This document shows positions 1-12,578 of a DNA stretch of 64,000 nucleotides, piece by piece (the stretch's first letter is position 1; every line of letters begins with the position of its first letter). The stretch covers positions 39,300,871 through 39,364,870 of the forward strand of contig CM076148.1 of NCBI GenBank assembly GCA_038025085.1, in the 5' to 3' direction. A model generated the notes under the pieces. That model did no database searches. It saw nothing but the letters and a program-made list of their open reading frames with translations, and was not told the DNA's origin. The position numbers were made by a program, and so were the translations under genes. This stretch comes from Tetragonia tetragonoides (Eukaryota > Streptophyta > Magnoliopsida > Caryophyllales > Aizoaceae).

Positions 1-480
1 CACAATTGGCCTGTAGGACTTAGGTAGTGAAGCCAACAATAACAATGCCTCCTCTTGATCAGAGATCTTCTCATCTGCATTTCTCAACTGACATACTAGC
101 TGGTTAAAACTGTTAATGTGGTCCTGCAACGCTGTACCTTGCTCCATCTTTAGCTGGTACAACTCATATCTCAAACAAAGCTTGTTAGTCAATGACTTTG
201 ATGCATATACACTCTGGAGCTTATCCAACAACTTCTTTGGATCTGTCTCAGTCAAGTAATTATACTTGATCTCCGGAGCCATAGCTAATCTAATAGTACT
301 GACAGCTTTCTTCTTCTTCGATGTCCATTGGGCATCGGTCACCCCACTAGGCTTTGTCTCATCTAAAGCCTCATCTAAATTTTGTTGAACCAACAAATCC
401 TCAACAGTACTCTTCCACACAGTAAAATTAATTTTACCATCAAACAAAGGGATTTCAAATTTGGGCACACTACCAGACAT
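1..480 (-). CDS. Copia gag polyprotein, N-terminal part
   Basis: An open frame runs on the minus strand from an ATG at 480 to the window edge, about 160 codons without a stop. The protein starts MSGSVPKFEIPLFDG and continues with an FTVWKSTVEDLL-type segment, the pattern of plant copia gag proteins (UBN2/retrotran_gag families). Further on is a helical segment resembling the YELYQLKMEQG region that is common in this family. It would form the retrotransposon particle. The start lies a little over 80 bases after the LTR and just past the primer binding site, as expected. The C-terminal CCHC knuckle, protease, integrase and reverse transcriptase are outside the window. Confidence 0.8.
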   Translation of the reverse strand, partial: MSGSVPKFEIPLFDGKINFTVWKSTVEDLLVQQNLDEALDETKPSGVTDAQWTSKKKKAVSTIRLAMAPEIKYNYLTETDPKKLLDKLQSVYASKSLTNKLCLRYELYQLKMEQGTALQDHINSFNQLVCQLRNADEKISDQEEALLLLASLPKSYRPIV

Positions 481-551
481 GTTACTTGCACAAAATAATT
501 CCTCCTTCAACAAATACAGTAATTTTCCCACCACCGATCCTACAACCAAAA

Positions 552-563
552 GCTTTGATACCA
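552..563 (-). other. Copia primer binding site
   Basis: On the minus strand this reads TGGTATCAAAGC, one base after the end of the LTR. It differs at one position from TGGTATCAGAGC, the initiator-Met tRNA primer site of most plant copia elements, which is itself present in the inner element at 30936-30947. Confidence 0.8.
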
Positions 564-564
564 C

Positions 565-1263
565 TGTTGGGGAAAACTACGGTATTTACCCACAATCACA
601 GCAACAGATAAACGGAAAAATAAAGTGCAAAAAACCCGAAAACAACACAAACAATTTTACGTGGAAAACCCCTCTCAATTAGGGGAAAAACCACGGTGCG
701 GATCTCCACGCACTAAAATATGATCCACTATGATAATCAAGAGTACAAAGGCAACAATCACAAGATCAAGCAACAAGTAAACAACCTATCTTTGGTATTA
801 GTACAAATTGACAAACTCTAACTCAATTTGGTACTCCCACAAAACCAAAGATACACCCACAAATACCTGTCGATGACCGATCCTAATACTCCGATTTTCT
901 TCACCCGAACAAGCCGAATCAACCGTGAACTGAAACAAACCTCTTTGAAGAAATACTCAATTTCTCTCACACTTTGTTTGTCTCTCACTCACTTGGCTCT
1001 CCCTTCTTTCGTTTTGTTTAGGCTTCCTTTTACTGCCAAACTCAATCATTCGGCTGTTTCTTTTTATAGCCAATCAAAGGCTTTTGCCTTTCCAATCATC
1101 AACTATTTCTTTCAATACTAAAGAAAACCAAAAGGCTAAGACCTTTTGTTTTCCCAACCTTTTGACTTCTTTTCTTTTTTTCTTTTGTTTTATTTTATTT
1201 CTTTACAAAACTAAAATAAAACACAACTAAATATTATTTGGTATTTGGGGCGTTACCTCAACA
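565..1263 (-). repeat. 5' LTR of the copia element
   Basis: This 699-bp LTR begins TGTTGAGG at 1263 and ends CCCCAACA at 565 on the minus strand. It holds no gene. The open frames at 461-682 and 828-1121 on the plus strand are chance frames through the LTR. Confidence 0.8.
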
Positions 1264-1741
1264 ATTTGAAATGTACGCAGAATCAGGAAATGATCAAAAA
1301 ATAATTCATAGTATCAAATTACTTGGTGCATTTGTTTAATTACTTTCCCCAAGTTACCAAATTCATAAAATTTATCATTTAGGTTTTTTTTTGGCTGTTA
1401 CCAATTAGAAAAAAAATCTTAGATAATTCTCCAAACAAATATCAAAATATTGACCTAAATAATGCATTCCCTTGAACATTCAAAATAAAATAAAGTGTGG
1501 TATTGACAAAACACAATCTTTGTAAATTTTTACTACAATATTTTTTTTAAAAATTAAATTAATCATCACATATTTTGCAAACATATCTTTTTTTTTTTAG
1601 GTTTGGCAAAGAGGAACTTACTCCCTTTTTCGGCGTGGCTAAATGACACCTCCTAACACACAACATTGGCTGTTCCACGAATTAATCCGTATATATAGTC
1701 CATGTATTATTATACTGTACTGACTAGTGACTATTATTTAC

Positions 1742-2133
1742 CTTGGATTGGTCAAATGGGCTGTCGGGATCACAGTTGGAAGGATATGATCCATCCTTGT
1801 AATTGGGCCAAAGCCCATGAATGCCAAAATCAGAATCTGGCTTCCCTGTGGTTGGAAAACAGCAACTGTTCTGTGTATCACAGTATGATCCTGGCCACTG
1901 CTCATCAAATCAAATCCATAACCACCCATCAAAAATCAAATTTTAAAAAAAAAATCCATAAATTTAATAATAATAAAAAATTTCTAATTCAATCAAAACT
2001 AAACTGTACAAAATTTAATGGTAAAACAAAAGACCTGTTGGACAAAGTAGAAGAAATCAAAATCCTGTGCAACTGCTGAAACTACAAGCACAAGTTGTAC
2101 AGCCAAAAGCTTAGCAAATGTTGATTGCTTCAT
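1742..2133 (-). CDS. S-like ribonuclease T2, exons 1-2 (3' part outside window)
   Basis: Two minus-strand exons encode the N-terminus of a secreted RNase T2. Exon 1 is 2133-2035 (33 codons), starting MKQSTFAKLLAVQLVLVVSA, a clear signal peptide, followed by QDFDFFYFVQQ. Exon 2 is 1897-1742 (52 codons), starting WPGSYCDTQNSCCFP and containing FGIHGLWPNY, the first conserved active-site block with its catalytic histidine. It ends CDPDSPFDQSK. Both junctions have GT donors and AG acceptors in phase 0. The family has a second active-site block (an HG-T-type motif) in the next exon, which is not found between 1264 and 1741. The copia element at 1-1263 therefore appears to lie in intron 2. S-like RNases act in phosphate recycling and wound responses; that is family knowledge. 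Whether the whole gene is still functional cannot be judged here. Confidence 0.88.
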
Positions 2134-2205
2134 CTTTGATTTCTCTCTCCAAAATCTCTCTCTTACTCTCTTTTAGTGTGAAATATATGGACTGCTCTAA
2201 TCCTG

Positions 2206-2216
2206 TTATTTTATAG
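2206..2216 (-). promoter_or_regulatory. TATA box of the ribonuclease gene
   Basis: On the minus strand this reads CTATAAAATAA, about 75 bases upstream of the ATG at 2133. That places a start site near 2175-2185 and gives a short CT/GA-rich leader. Position and sequence fit a plant TATA box. Confidence 0.55.
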
Positions 2217-2429
2217 AGAGTGAGTAATTAACGCAAGAGATGAATTTGTAATATTAATTTTAAGGAAATTATTTTTTATGGAGAGAGAGAGTATCTGGGA
2301 GGATATGCTGAAAATGTGCAATGTGTTCATATTAATTGGGGATATTGGATAGGTGAATCTGTTCACATTGGGGACCCTGTATTTGGGGCGTAATAACAGA
2401 TCATGAAAATAAAACTGACGATGATGAAT

Positions 2430-2655
2430 CTAAAAGGTCGGCAAATATGGGTTCGGTTTTGGGTTTTCCTCATTGACAAATATTGTCTCACAACTTTTAA
2501 GGTCGGGTTAATTTGGTTTCGGGTCAAAACAGGCCGGGTCATTTCGGGTTTGAATCTTTTTGGGTCGGGTTTTGGTCGGATCTGTGACGGATCGGGTTTT
2601 GGTTGGGTCTATGGCGAGTCGGTGATCGGATCGGGACAATTTTTACTAGCTCTAT
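2430..2655 (+). repeat. GGGTCGGGTTT-rich dispersed repeat, copy 1
   Basis: The stretch is built of degenerate GGGTCGGGTTTT-like units. It contains TTGACAAATATTGTCTCACA, which recurs with one change in the inverted copy at 28159-28385. The small open frame through it has no family resemblance and is not called. A related stretch with GACCCGACCC words lies near 4515-4600. Confidence 0.55.
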
Positions 2656-3186
2656 AATCATGTCTTTGTATATATATGATCAGATCCTATACCACTCCGT
2701 TATCTATATTTGACATATTATTTGATTTTAAATTTACTTTAAAACGAATTATGTACTAAAATTAGTACGCATAACAGAATCATATATAACTAAAATGTAG
2801 TTGGGACTTGGGATATGGAATGATATACAGAATGGGACAAATAATTCAGATTACTTTCGCACACATATCACGCGAATAAGGTAAGTAAACCAGACAAATT
2901 TGATTTGCACCACCAAAAAGACAACATTAGACACATTTGATTTGATAGAGCAATAGATAAATTTGCTAGTCCCACAGTTATCCCACATTATGTGTCATCT
3001 GACTATTAAGGGAAATACTAGATTTGTCCTTACAAGAAAGTAGAAGTTGTCGTTGTTGTTATTTATTATGTCGTAACTAATGATTTCTTTTCACACTGTG
3101 TTATAAGATAATAAAAACTTTCAATTATTATACAAATTATAATTACATCTCAATCTCATACAACCCATCAAAAAGAAAATGATTAT

Positions 3187-3541
3187 TGTTTGGCAATTAG
3201 CGGATAGCGCATAACGGATAGTGGATTGCATTAGCAGATTTGAGTAGAGAATTGTATTAGTGGACTTGACCAAAGGATTGTATTAGCTGATCGATTTATA
3301 TAAATGTGTTTGGTAAATTAGCTGATTTCTGTAAATGTGGATACTTATGTGATTTCCTTAATAATTAGAATCCGCTAACTTGAAAAAGCTATTTTTAGCG
3401 GATTGGAAATTAGCGGTTTCAATCCAATCCGCTATCGAATTCGCTGTTAACCAAACATGTTAAATTAGCGGATTTTCTAGTAAAATCCTCTAAAATAACG
3501 CTAATTCGCTAATTTTATATAATCTGCTAATTATCAAACAA
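3187..3541. mobile_element. MITE-like element with 20-bp imperfect inverted ends
   Basis: The left end TTGTTTGGCAATTAGCGGAT matches the reverse complement of the right end (TTGTTTGATAATTAGCAGAT) at 17 of 20 positions. The interior repeats ATTAGCGGAT words in both orientations. There is no coding capacity. No clear target duplication was identified, so the superfamily is open; TTGTTTGG-type ends are common in hAT and PIF MITEs. Confidence 0.55.
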
Positions 3542-6370
3542 GACCTGTCCTCAATCCCTATAACAGTCCTATGAAAAGTGTTGGTAAACCTCGTACGGGT
3601 AGGATTTAGTGTCTCTTGGCCGGTGATCGAGTAGGAGTATATATATTATATCAACTGAGATAATTTATCCAAGGAAGAAAGAATAAAATTATACAAATCG
3701 ATCATATGCATATATACTAAAAAAACATTATGCTGCTTGATTGAGGTCATTGTCCAACTACAAAATGACTTTTAGACTCAATTATTCATTCATCTATCCA
3801 TCCATTCTTTTTCATTTATTCGTTGCATGCTATGTACAGACGAGAAGGGAAAGAAGAATAAAACAAATTGTGGCCTGTGAGAAATAATGCATCAATTATT
3901 GAGCTTGGAAACTGAATTCGTTTCGTTCAAACTTTGTCAAACCTTTCATACTTGAACTACCTAACAAATTAGTGAATTACTACAGCATATATGCATGCAT
4001 CTGTCTCCACTATATATTATTATTATTATTATAGTGATAATTGATTTAACTACAATTTGGATTATCATCAACATCACCTCAACTTCAGCTCATTTGAAAA
4101 TCTTTTTTATTTTTATTTTTAGTTGTACTCCATAGTCAAACAATGCCATTATATTCCATCTCCTACCAAAAGAAATAACAAAACATGATGCAATGGCAGT
4201 TGACACACAACAAAAAAATGCATTGAAATATTGCGTCATTGTCCTACTTGAATGAATTTAAGGAAATGAATGTATCAAAGACTTGCTTACGTGAGGGAGC
4301 AATAGACTAATATATGATTAATTTTGAATGTTGTTGGATGAAGTTAAAGTGAAACTAGCTTGGAAAGTGTTTTTTTTTTTTCCTAAACAATTTTTCCATT
4401 TACAGCAATCATACCCTCGACTTTACCTAGCTAAGTTAAAGTTTTAAGAATTACACATTTGTACTGACTAAGTGACTAAATCGAACTGGGCAAGTAGAAG
4501 GGGTTCATGTAGCCGAGATGACCCGACCCATTATTTAGCAGGTCGTAACCCGTTTACAATTGTAAATGGACGGATCAAAATGGACCGACCCATTTAAAAA
4601 TTAAACGGATCATACTGGATGATATCACAAATAGGTCAATCCAACTAACGAGTCACGAGTCATAAGCCTATCATATTCATATAATTATTCATCAATCCAA
4701 CTCAATTGACACCCGGACCTAAACCCAATTGTGAGAACTAAGAAATACTGTACACATTTATATCGGAGTTATTGAATGAGTTGGACCAATTCATTCGCTT
4801 ATCATACACATACATTATCCCTAATCCAAATCCAAAAGGCCTAACCCAAACCCAAACCCAAACCCAAACCCAGTTTGAGCTGGCCGACAAGCCAAGCCAG
4901 GACTAGTAGCAAGTAGCAAACTGAGTCGTACTGGGCCCAATAAGAGCCCGCCCATTTGTCGTTGACTAAATCCTATTGAGTCAACGTTGACTAATTAGAG
5001 AGGTCACCATTGACTCCTTGATAGGCAATCGAGAACACAGTCAACACACGCTCACATTAGGTGTGTTTGTTGGAGTTGAACTTACCAGAACTGAACTGAA
5101 CTGAACTGAATTCAAAATCACAAAAACTGGACACAACTGAATTGAATTGAACACAACTTGATATTTTAGTCAAAAAGTATGTTTCTGAACTCAGCACCAC
5201 TGAACTGAACTGAACATCATTTCAACTCAATTTTGAAATCATTAAATTGACAGCTGAACTAAATTGACCGTGTAAGCACTTACAATTACTAGGATTTAGA
5301 GTTCGAGACAGGTCGTACGTGTGCAGATAGGAACTTGGGATGCGTTTTTTTTGCTATAAGAACGCATGCAATAGCACGCAAACCACACGCACCGAGCAAG
5401 CCAAGCCATCTTTGATGGACTGACGTGCTCAAGTAGAGGAGGGGACCCTCCCTACAAAGAAAGGTATAAGAGGTTTTATTCTCCCTACATGAGAATTCGA
5501 ACCCCTAATATCGTTGGGTTGTGAGAGCGAAATGCGCTTTTGACAATGCTTAGAGGAAGCTGCATGAACTCATCTATCTTGTCTTCCCGCCAAACAACCA
5601 TTGTTTAAATTTCACATTAAATGGGTTGAATAGGAAGATTATCAAATCAATAAGGTTACAGTATTACTTTTTTTTTTTTTTTTTTATCAACTACGATTCT
5701 TGTTGGGAAAAACCACTATTTCTAACATGATAACGATAGTTCATCGATTTTTGAAGTTATATGACTCTTTTTACATTACATTACCCTCATTATATGTACA
5801 ATGTGTCAATACATTTACCTATAATGGGGAGGGAAAATCCAACCTAATATTCACTACAATTTCAATTTAACCATTATAAGCCAACATGTCACTGTCTTGA
5901 TTTTGACACCTAATATGCAACTTATCCATAGATTTGTTGAGGTGTTCACAACCTACATTCATGACTCAAACACATCACAACCATGAAAAACTTCATACCA
6001 TAAAGATTATCAAGTCAATAAGGTTACAGTACAAAAATAAAGCTTATGAAGCAATATAGCATATCTTCATCTTTGTATCTATAGCAAATACTTAAATCAA
6101 TGTACCCAAACAAAAACACAAAAAAACTAACAAGTTCATGCATTAACCGTGCATGTTCATGATTAATTTATCAAATACGTTCTTTTCCACTTATCTAATC
6201 TCTAATCGTCTCTGTTGAGTTCAATTCACTGACCCAATAGTGTTCGCTTTAGGTTAATTTAGTCGAGAACTTCACTTTATAACAATAGACCGGCCCATTA
6301 TAAAACTAAACCGGTCCATTTAAAAAATAAACCGGTCCGGTCTAGACCTCGAGATCTCATTCAGTCATTC
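3542..6370. other. Intergenic region upstream of the apyrase gene
   Basis: No gene is supported here. It holds a GACCCGACCC-type repeat near 4515-4600, a run of about five CCCAAA units near 4845-4872 and one copy of the GAACTGAACT MITE family (5059-5286). Around 5440-5530 there is a SINE-like stretch on the minus strand with a B-box-like GGGGTTCGAATTC word. The rest is AT-rich. Confidence 0.5.
5059..5286. mobile_element. GAACTGAACT-family MITE, copy A
   Basis: The copy starts AGGTGTGTTTGTT and is filled with GAACTGAACTGAA words. It carries AAAAAGTATGTTTCTGAACT, which is also present in the copy split by the copia element (28560-28619 plus 37012-37172). A third, inverted copy is at 47631-47867. 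Confidence 0.55.
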
Positions 6371-6439
6371 CCATGGGGCCAACAGACAACTATCACAAAC
6401 TCCCAAAAAAAAAAAAAAAAAAAAACACATTCTTTCTGC

Positions 6440-6682
6440 TCAATTCGCCGATCTCACAGCAGAGATCGGAAAACCCAACGCAGAGAGAGAGAGAGAGAAA
6501 GAGTGCCAAACGCCAAATTGGAAGGGAGAGAATCAAGAGAAGCTTCAAAAAACCTCTCTCAGAATCTCTCCCCCTTTATATAAACCCTAATTTGATCCCC
6601 AATTTCTCATATCCCTCCAATTGTAATCGCATCAAAGGGAGGGAAACGAATAATATGTGCGACAATTTCTCTCTCCTCTTTG
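6440..6682 (+). promoter_or_regulatory. Probable 5' leader of the apyrase gene
   Basis: The stretch before the ATG at 6683 is GA- and CT-rich (a GAGAGAGA run at 6484-6498, CT-rich blocks later) and contains CTTTATATAAACC near 6574-6586, a TATA-like word. If that is the core promoter, the leader is about 70-80 bases. Assignment is by position only. Confidence 0.35.
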
Positions 6683-9600
6683 ATGCGACGTCCGAATACC
6701 CGCCGTCGACGCGACCCTAAACCCGATCACACCACCACCAACGGCGATAAACATACCCAAATGGATTCACTTTCTATCAAATCCCTTCAGTTTAAGCAAA
6801 ACCCTAGTAATTCAAGTTCTCATTCACGATCAAGCTCATTTTCAAAATCATTAAAGCACCAAAACCAATCTAAATCATACAATTTATTAACTATTTCATG
6901 TCTCTCGATCGCATTCTCTCTCATTTTCTATTTACTTTTTCTGTTTTTCCGACATCGTAGCCCTCATGAGGATGGTAAGAGGTTCAAAATTATAATTGAT
7001 GGTGGAAGTACGGGTACTAGGGTTCATGTGTTTGAGTATAATGTTGTTAATGGGGTGCCGAGGTTTGATTTTGGGCCGAATGGGCATTCGACAATGAGGG
7101 TTAGCCCGGGTTTGTCGTCGTTTGAGGAGGAGCCGGAGAAGGCGGGTGGGTCGATCGTTGAGTTGTTGGAGTTTGGGAAGGGGAAGGTGCCGAGGGAAAT
7201 GTGGAGAGAGACTGAGGTTAGGTTGATGGGGACTGCTGGGTTGAGGTTGCTTGATGGGGGAGTTCAAGGAAGGATTTTGGAGAGTTGTCGGAATGTGTTG
7301 AAATCTTCCGGGTTTAAGTTTAGGGATGGTTGGGCAACGGTGATTACAGGTATAATGTTGTCATCCGTTATGCAAGTTGAGTTCTTTATAGCAATTATGA
7401 TGATTGTGTAGGTACCAGATTGGTTTTTAATGTGTTGCTTGGCTTGTTATTCCCATGAAGTATAATGTTGTGTTTTAGAGTGATTTAGTTTTATTACTTG
7501 CCATGTTATTGGTTTTTAGAAGGATTCCATTCCATGATCATCATGTGATTTTAATCCATACATTTAAATCTCAAATGTTCAACAAAAATCCGCCCAAGGA
7601 AGCTAATGAAAAAGCCAAAGGAATGCTCATGCAAGTTATTATCTTTTCATTTTTTTTTGAATGAAAGAAGATTAGGCCTTGATCAACCAAGATTACCATA
7701 AACCGAGTCGAGTTTATGCATCATATTGAGAGTTGTATAGTGTAAGGCTTGAGGCAGAGGCCTTTCATTTCTTCAGTTTACCACTTCTACATTGTGATCA
7801 GAGAGTTACTTTAGGCTGTATTAGATATTGGTTTGAGGTGTATGTTTCAACATCATACAGATGGTCTGTCGAGCTCCAATTTTCTTTAGATTAAATGGGT
7901 ATCCAGGCTTTGCCCAACTAATCCCATGGTCCCCTGAAACCTGGGGACCTCTGGAATAGATCTCCGAGGTCTTACCAGTTGGGCTACACATACAGGGTTT
8001 TCAATCCCCTTGAGTATTATATGTGTGGAATCACAAATATTTGCAGGAGGGTGGGGGAGTTGTTGGGTAGACATTGCTTAGCAAATTAGAAATCTCCAAT
8101 GTATTGTGATTGCTAGCAGCCTAGCAGCACAATAAGTGTGAGACAAGCTTAATCTAATTCAAGAAATGTGATAATTTTGTTTATTTGCGGATAATTCTAA
8201 AGATCTTCAGCTGGGAGTACTGAACCGTAGTCAATTTATATACTACTTGTAAGTCGATCCATGTGGATGGAGAAGTTTTATATATGCTTTAATTTTTCAA
8301 TGATTATTATTGCAGGATAGAAGAGAAGCCTCTTAGTTCTTAATCTTGGTCTCATTATGTTCTCACATTCAACTGAATAATGACAAAATGTAACCCATGT
8401 TTGCTTGGTAGTGTCTTAATGATTTCCTGTGTTTGCTTCAGGCTCCGATGAAGGTTTGTATGCTTGGGTTGTGGCAAATTATGCACTTGGCACTCTTGGA
8501 AGTGACCCTCGGCAAACAACGGGGATCATTGAGCTTGGTGGAGCATCCGCTCAGGTACAGTTTTCCATTAACTTATATTAATGGTCTGAATAGTGCATGT
8601 TAAGAGATAGACAGAAGGGATCATACTAAGATTAAATCGATTCCCTAGCCCACGGTAAACTTTGATTGACATGGCAAGATAGTTATCTACAATATCTCCC
8701 ATCTGCTGGTGACTACTGACTAGTGACAAATTCTTCACAGAAGAAGCAAGAAAGTTACACAGCCTAAGTACAATTAGCCGATACCTCGAGAAAACAATAG
8801 CTTATATTCCTTATCGCTACAAAACAAGATTGATTGAGTTGACAAGTGTGTTGCTTTCCACCATCGAGAACAGATTTATAATCTTTGTAGCCACTATCTT
8901 ACTTGTGATTTGTGAAAAAGGGTAGCCGGGTGGTACTGTGGTGCACAGGCCTTTGAGTGTAAGGGGTCTGGTACCTGTGCCCTTGGAGAAATTAACCGCC
9001 TAATGGCCTCTTAGATCTAAAAGAGCTACTGGCAACCCATCATTACTAAAAGAATTCCCTTACCCCCGCCTTGAACAATAAACCACCTGGTAGTCTTGGT
9101 GATTTAAAGAAAAACTCAACATTTTGGTAAGAAATATCTCCTTCCAAAGTTTCACCTTTCAGTCACAGTACTTCATTCCCAAATATATCTAAAGCTAATT
9201 CCGAGAAAAAAATAAAAATAAATCTAAAGCTACTACCTTCTTATTACTGAAGTAGTCTAGTTTGACCTTGTTTCTTAAGTCAAATCAGAACTCCGAAAGC
9301 TTCTTCTTGATGCTCTCTCTCTCTCTGTAAGAGTTCCAGTAGCAATGATGCTTTGAGACGTAGGTTAGTGTGACAAAATTGGTGATTTTTATTTCCTGCT
9401 GGATGCTGGAGGACTCCAGAGAGGAGGGAGCACAGGGAGTGGGAAGGGTTGAGTAGTAAGGTGAGTGATTTAGATCATTCCTTTGCACCAGTACTCTGCT
9501 GTTTTATTCCTGCCCATTACTGTTTGGTTCTACTGAACCCATAATTAATTTCAATATGCTTCAACTATGCCCCCCTTTGAGAATTCGTGTTATGTATCTG

Positions 9601-12578
9601 TCATTCCTTTTCAAACCTCACCAGGAAGTAAATTTTATGGTATTGCGAATTTTATTGGGAGGACCTGAATGATTCCTATTACTTTTGTATCATTCTGTGG
9701 AAGAGAAGTGTATTGGGAGGACCTGAAAGATTTGAGATGAAGTTACATTGATTAATTGGTTGTAGTTTAAGCCTGGCTGTGTATGCATTTGTATTTATCA
9801 GCTGTATACTAATTACAAATATATACAGGATAAGATTCATTGTGTCCTTCTTAAGTGAGATGCAGCATGTCATATCTTTTTCATGTAGATGATCATGGGA
9901 TCTTTAATTTGTATTTATCTGACATGGTTTTACTTGCAGGTCACGTTTGTTCCAAGCGAGCCAGTGCCTCCAGAGTTCTCTCGGATTTTTAAATATGGGA
10001 ATGTGACATACAATCTCTATATCAACAGTTTGCTTCACTATGGTCAGGTAACTTAAAGATTACATCATAATATTTGCTCATTGTGTGTGATGTACAAGTA
10101 CCTGCTATAGATAATAAAAGGTGTAGACGAAGTGCTGTGGTTGCCTGAAGGAGTAAGAATTAGCTATAGAATCAGTGAGCGAATTCTGTGTGAGTGCGGT
10201 GTATCTATACTACATGACTTGTTATTGTGGTGTAGAAAGGTGGATGCAGCTGTTTGTTGTGTGAAGCTTATATATTTGAGTTCATGTGAACTTAGTCCGT
10301 GTATATAGGTGACCCCTTAGCTTTAAGGCTATTCCTGCTTGCCTGCCAGCTTATCATTTTGGTCATCAGATAGGAAACACTAATATGGAATGGTGGGATA
10401 ACATCCTTCATAGCAGGCGCCCTTTTTTTTTTATGTTAGCTTAGATTTTTTTCAATTTTTTTAAATAAGATGGGTATCGGGCTTTGCCCGATTAATCCAC
10501 GGGCCCTGAAGTTAACAGCCAGGAAAGCCTCTAGTGGCCCTATGGGGACTTTAACTAGGGAGCTCTGGAACAGATCTCAGAGCTCTCACCAGTTGAGCTT
10601 CCCATTCGTAGTTGATGTTAGCTTAGCTCGTAACTTCCCAAGACCAACTCTCATTTGTTTGATATTCAGCACTCACACAACCGTTCGTTTGTCAGTTCTC
10701 CCCCCTTGATAATGAAGTGTAGCAATTGATTTGTTTATCAGCAGTAGTTCTTTTAGTCACATTTTACAAGTAGGATGACTACTTAAATGGTCTGTATTTT
10801 GTAACTTTTTTGTTTTATCTTTTCAGAATGTGGCCTTTGATTCACTGAAGGAATTACTTGCTTCAAGTGGCGTAAAGTTGGGTAAGTCATTTTGAATCCT
10901 TTATGGTAAAAATTGCGTCTTTCCTGAATGCTTTTGTGTTTCTTTTTTTTTTTTCTCCGGTCCCTGTTTATCTCTCCTCAGCACAGGGAGCCTTCTATTT
11001 GTATGATATGGCAGTATGATAGTTTAGCCTTCTAGGTGGTCACTAGGAAGTAGGAACCTATTGTGGCTGCATGATGAACAGAAAGACAAATGCCTCGGTG
11101 TGAAATGAGATCTTTGGTGCATCTGTTATTGATATAACAGAATGTAGCTGCGTTTGAGGGTTGTTTACTGATTGCAATGAAATGGGATAACGATATTTTA
11201 TTCTTTAGTTACATGTAGCATTGCCCATGTGATTTGTAGGATGATAGACATGGTGATTTAACATTCAGAGTTTCCAAAATCACCATGAATTACTGTGTTG
11301 TCGGTTACGTTATCAAAAATGGAATTTCCCAGAGTTCTGATATTCTTCACTTTGTGTAGCTACTGGATCCCCTGTGAAGGATTTAACAATGGATCCTTGT
11401 ACTCCTAAAGGTTATGCTCAGAATGCTAAGTCATTCAGCCTCTCCCGTGACTCTTTGGCCCAAAGTTATTCTTCCACTTTTCATGCTACGGGTAACTTCT
11501 CAGAATGCAGAGCTGCTGCCTTGACGCTGTTACAAAGGGGCAAAGGTTTCATTCTATTATTATCATTATTATCTTTACTTTCTTGAAGTAGGTACTTATA
11601 TTAACGGAAAATATTGCACATTCAGAGGATTGTTCCTATCATCACTGTACTCTGGGATCAACATTCATGCCTAAGCTGCTTGGCAGATTTCTGGCTACTG
11701 AGAATTTCTTCCACACATCACAGGTTTGAAATACTCTCTTTGATAGGTCAGAATGTCAGATTGCATAACCATATGTAGTTCTTATTTGCCTTCTCTACAG
11801 TTGTATGTTTCAGTGTTTCTTAAAAACTATTCTTACTGTTTCCCCGTTCTGTTTTAGTTCTTGGGTTTGGCTCCGAAGGCATCTCTCTCTGATCTCTTGG
11901 TGGCTGGGCAACAGTTCTGTGAAGAGGATTGGTCAAACATTAGAAAGAAACACTCTTCACTTGAAGAGGAAGATCTTTTACATTATTGCTTCTCTTCGGC
12001 TTACATTGTGGCCCTTCTGCATGATAGCCTCGAAATTGCTTTGGATGATGGAAGGTATACTTTGCTTAATGCAGAATTTATTTTTTCTTTGCATCTCAAG
12101 TTCATTCACTTGTCAGGTTGACTAGCTCCGGTCTTCTTTATTTTTTCTTGTTTTTTGTGTTTAAATTCTACCTTCATGCTAAATTGAATGCTTCTTAGAT
12201 ATTTTGACATCTTGTGAAAAAGTGACGTGTAGGTGGGACCAAATGGAGTGAGCGTTGTGGTTCATGGACCACCTTGCCAGTTTCTAATAATTGGAGTTGC
12301 ACTTGTACAGGGTTGGATACACCAATCAGGTGAAGAATACCCCTCTTGATTGGGCATTGGGTGCTTTCATCTTACAGAGCAGCGGTGGCATCGATGGAGA
12401 ACATGGATGGATTGCTTCAATAATAAGTGACGACATCCCTAATCTCTTGTTGCTTGTGGGTGCTGCCATCTTGATAATGTTTGTGGCCTGGTATGTTTTA
12501 CAGTGGAGGAAACCATATTTCAAAACTATATATGATTTGGAGAAAGGACGGTACATAGTGACCCGAATTACTAGATGA
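6683..12578 (+). CDS. Apyrase (GDA1/CD39 NTPDase), APY6-like, eight exons
   Basis: Exons: 6683-7349, 8442-8554, 9940-10047, 10827-10881, 11360-11545, 11626-11723, 11858-12054, 12311-12578. All joins are GT-AG and in phase, giving 563 residues, close to Arabidopsis APY6 as I recall it. Apyrases hydrolyse NTPs and NDPs to NMP, usually in Golgi or extracellular compartments. Visible regions are an N-terminal membrane segment (about 67-89), ACR1 IDGGSTGTR (about 105-113), ACR2 MGTAGLRLL (about 182-190), ACR3 GSDEGLYAWVVANY (from 223) and ACR4 IIELGGASAQ (about 251-260). There are several luminal cysteines and a second membrane segment near 520-538 before a short basic tail. Two membrane anchors suggest an APY6/APY7-type protein. 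The start at 6683 gives an Arg-rich N-terminus; an alternative in-frame ATG is at 6761. Introns 1 and 3 carry SINE copies. No lesion was seen. Confidence 0.92.
7891..7995 (-). mobile_element. SINE-like repeat, family 1, in apyrase intron 1
   Basis: Shares its sequence with 10462-10607 and, inverted, with 20661-20770. Common features are a GGGCAAAGCC/GGATACCC-type 3' part and, on the minus strand, a start like GTAGCCCAACTGGTAAGACC that resembles a pol III A box. It lies antisense to the host gene. Confidence 0.5.
10462..10607 (-). mobile_element. SINE-like repeat, family 1, in apyrase intron 3
   Basis: On the minus strand it begins near GAAGCTCAACTGGTGAGAGC, an A-box-like start. It ends ATACCCATC and is followed by an A-rich tail (the T-rich run at 10440-10468 on the plus strand). 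Same family as 7891-7995 and 20661-20770. Confidence 0.55.

Larger units (their letters stand above)
1..1263 (-). mobile_element. Ty1-copia LTR retrotransposon, 5' portion (truncated by window edge)
   Basis: Read on the minus strand, this is the left end of a copia element: a complete 5' LTR (565-1263), a primer binding site (552-563) and the start of gag (from 480 downward). The rest lies beyond position 1. The LTR ends are TGTTGAGG and CCCCAACA, the usual TG...CA form with a short inverted repeat. Only one insertion flank is visible, so the target duplication cannot be checked. The element lies just downstream of exon 2 of the ribonuclease gene at 1742-2133 and in the same orientation, so it probably sits in that gene's second intron. 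Confidence 0.85.

Noticed and set aside
1702..2079. 125-codon plus-strand frame
   Set aside because: It is antisense to the ribonuclease T2 exons and intron 1; the minus-strand reading has a signal peptide, splice sites and the active-site motif.
4845..4872. Run of CCCAAA units resembling telomeric repeat
   Set aside because: The unit is six bases (CCCAAA), not the plant telomere CCCTAAA, and the run is short.
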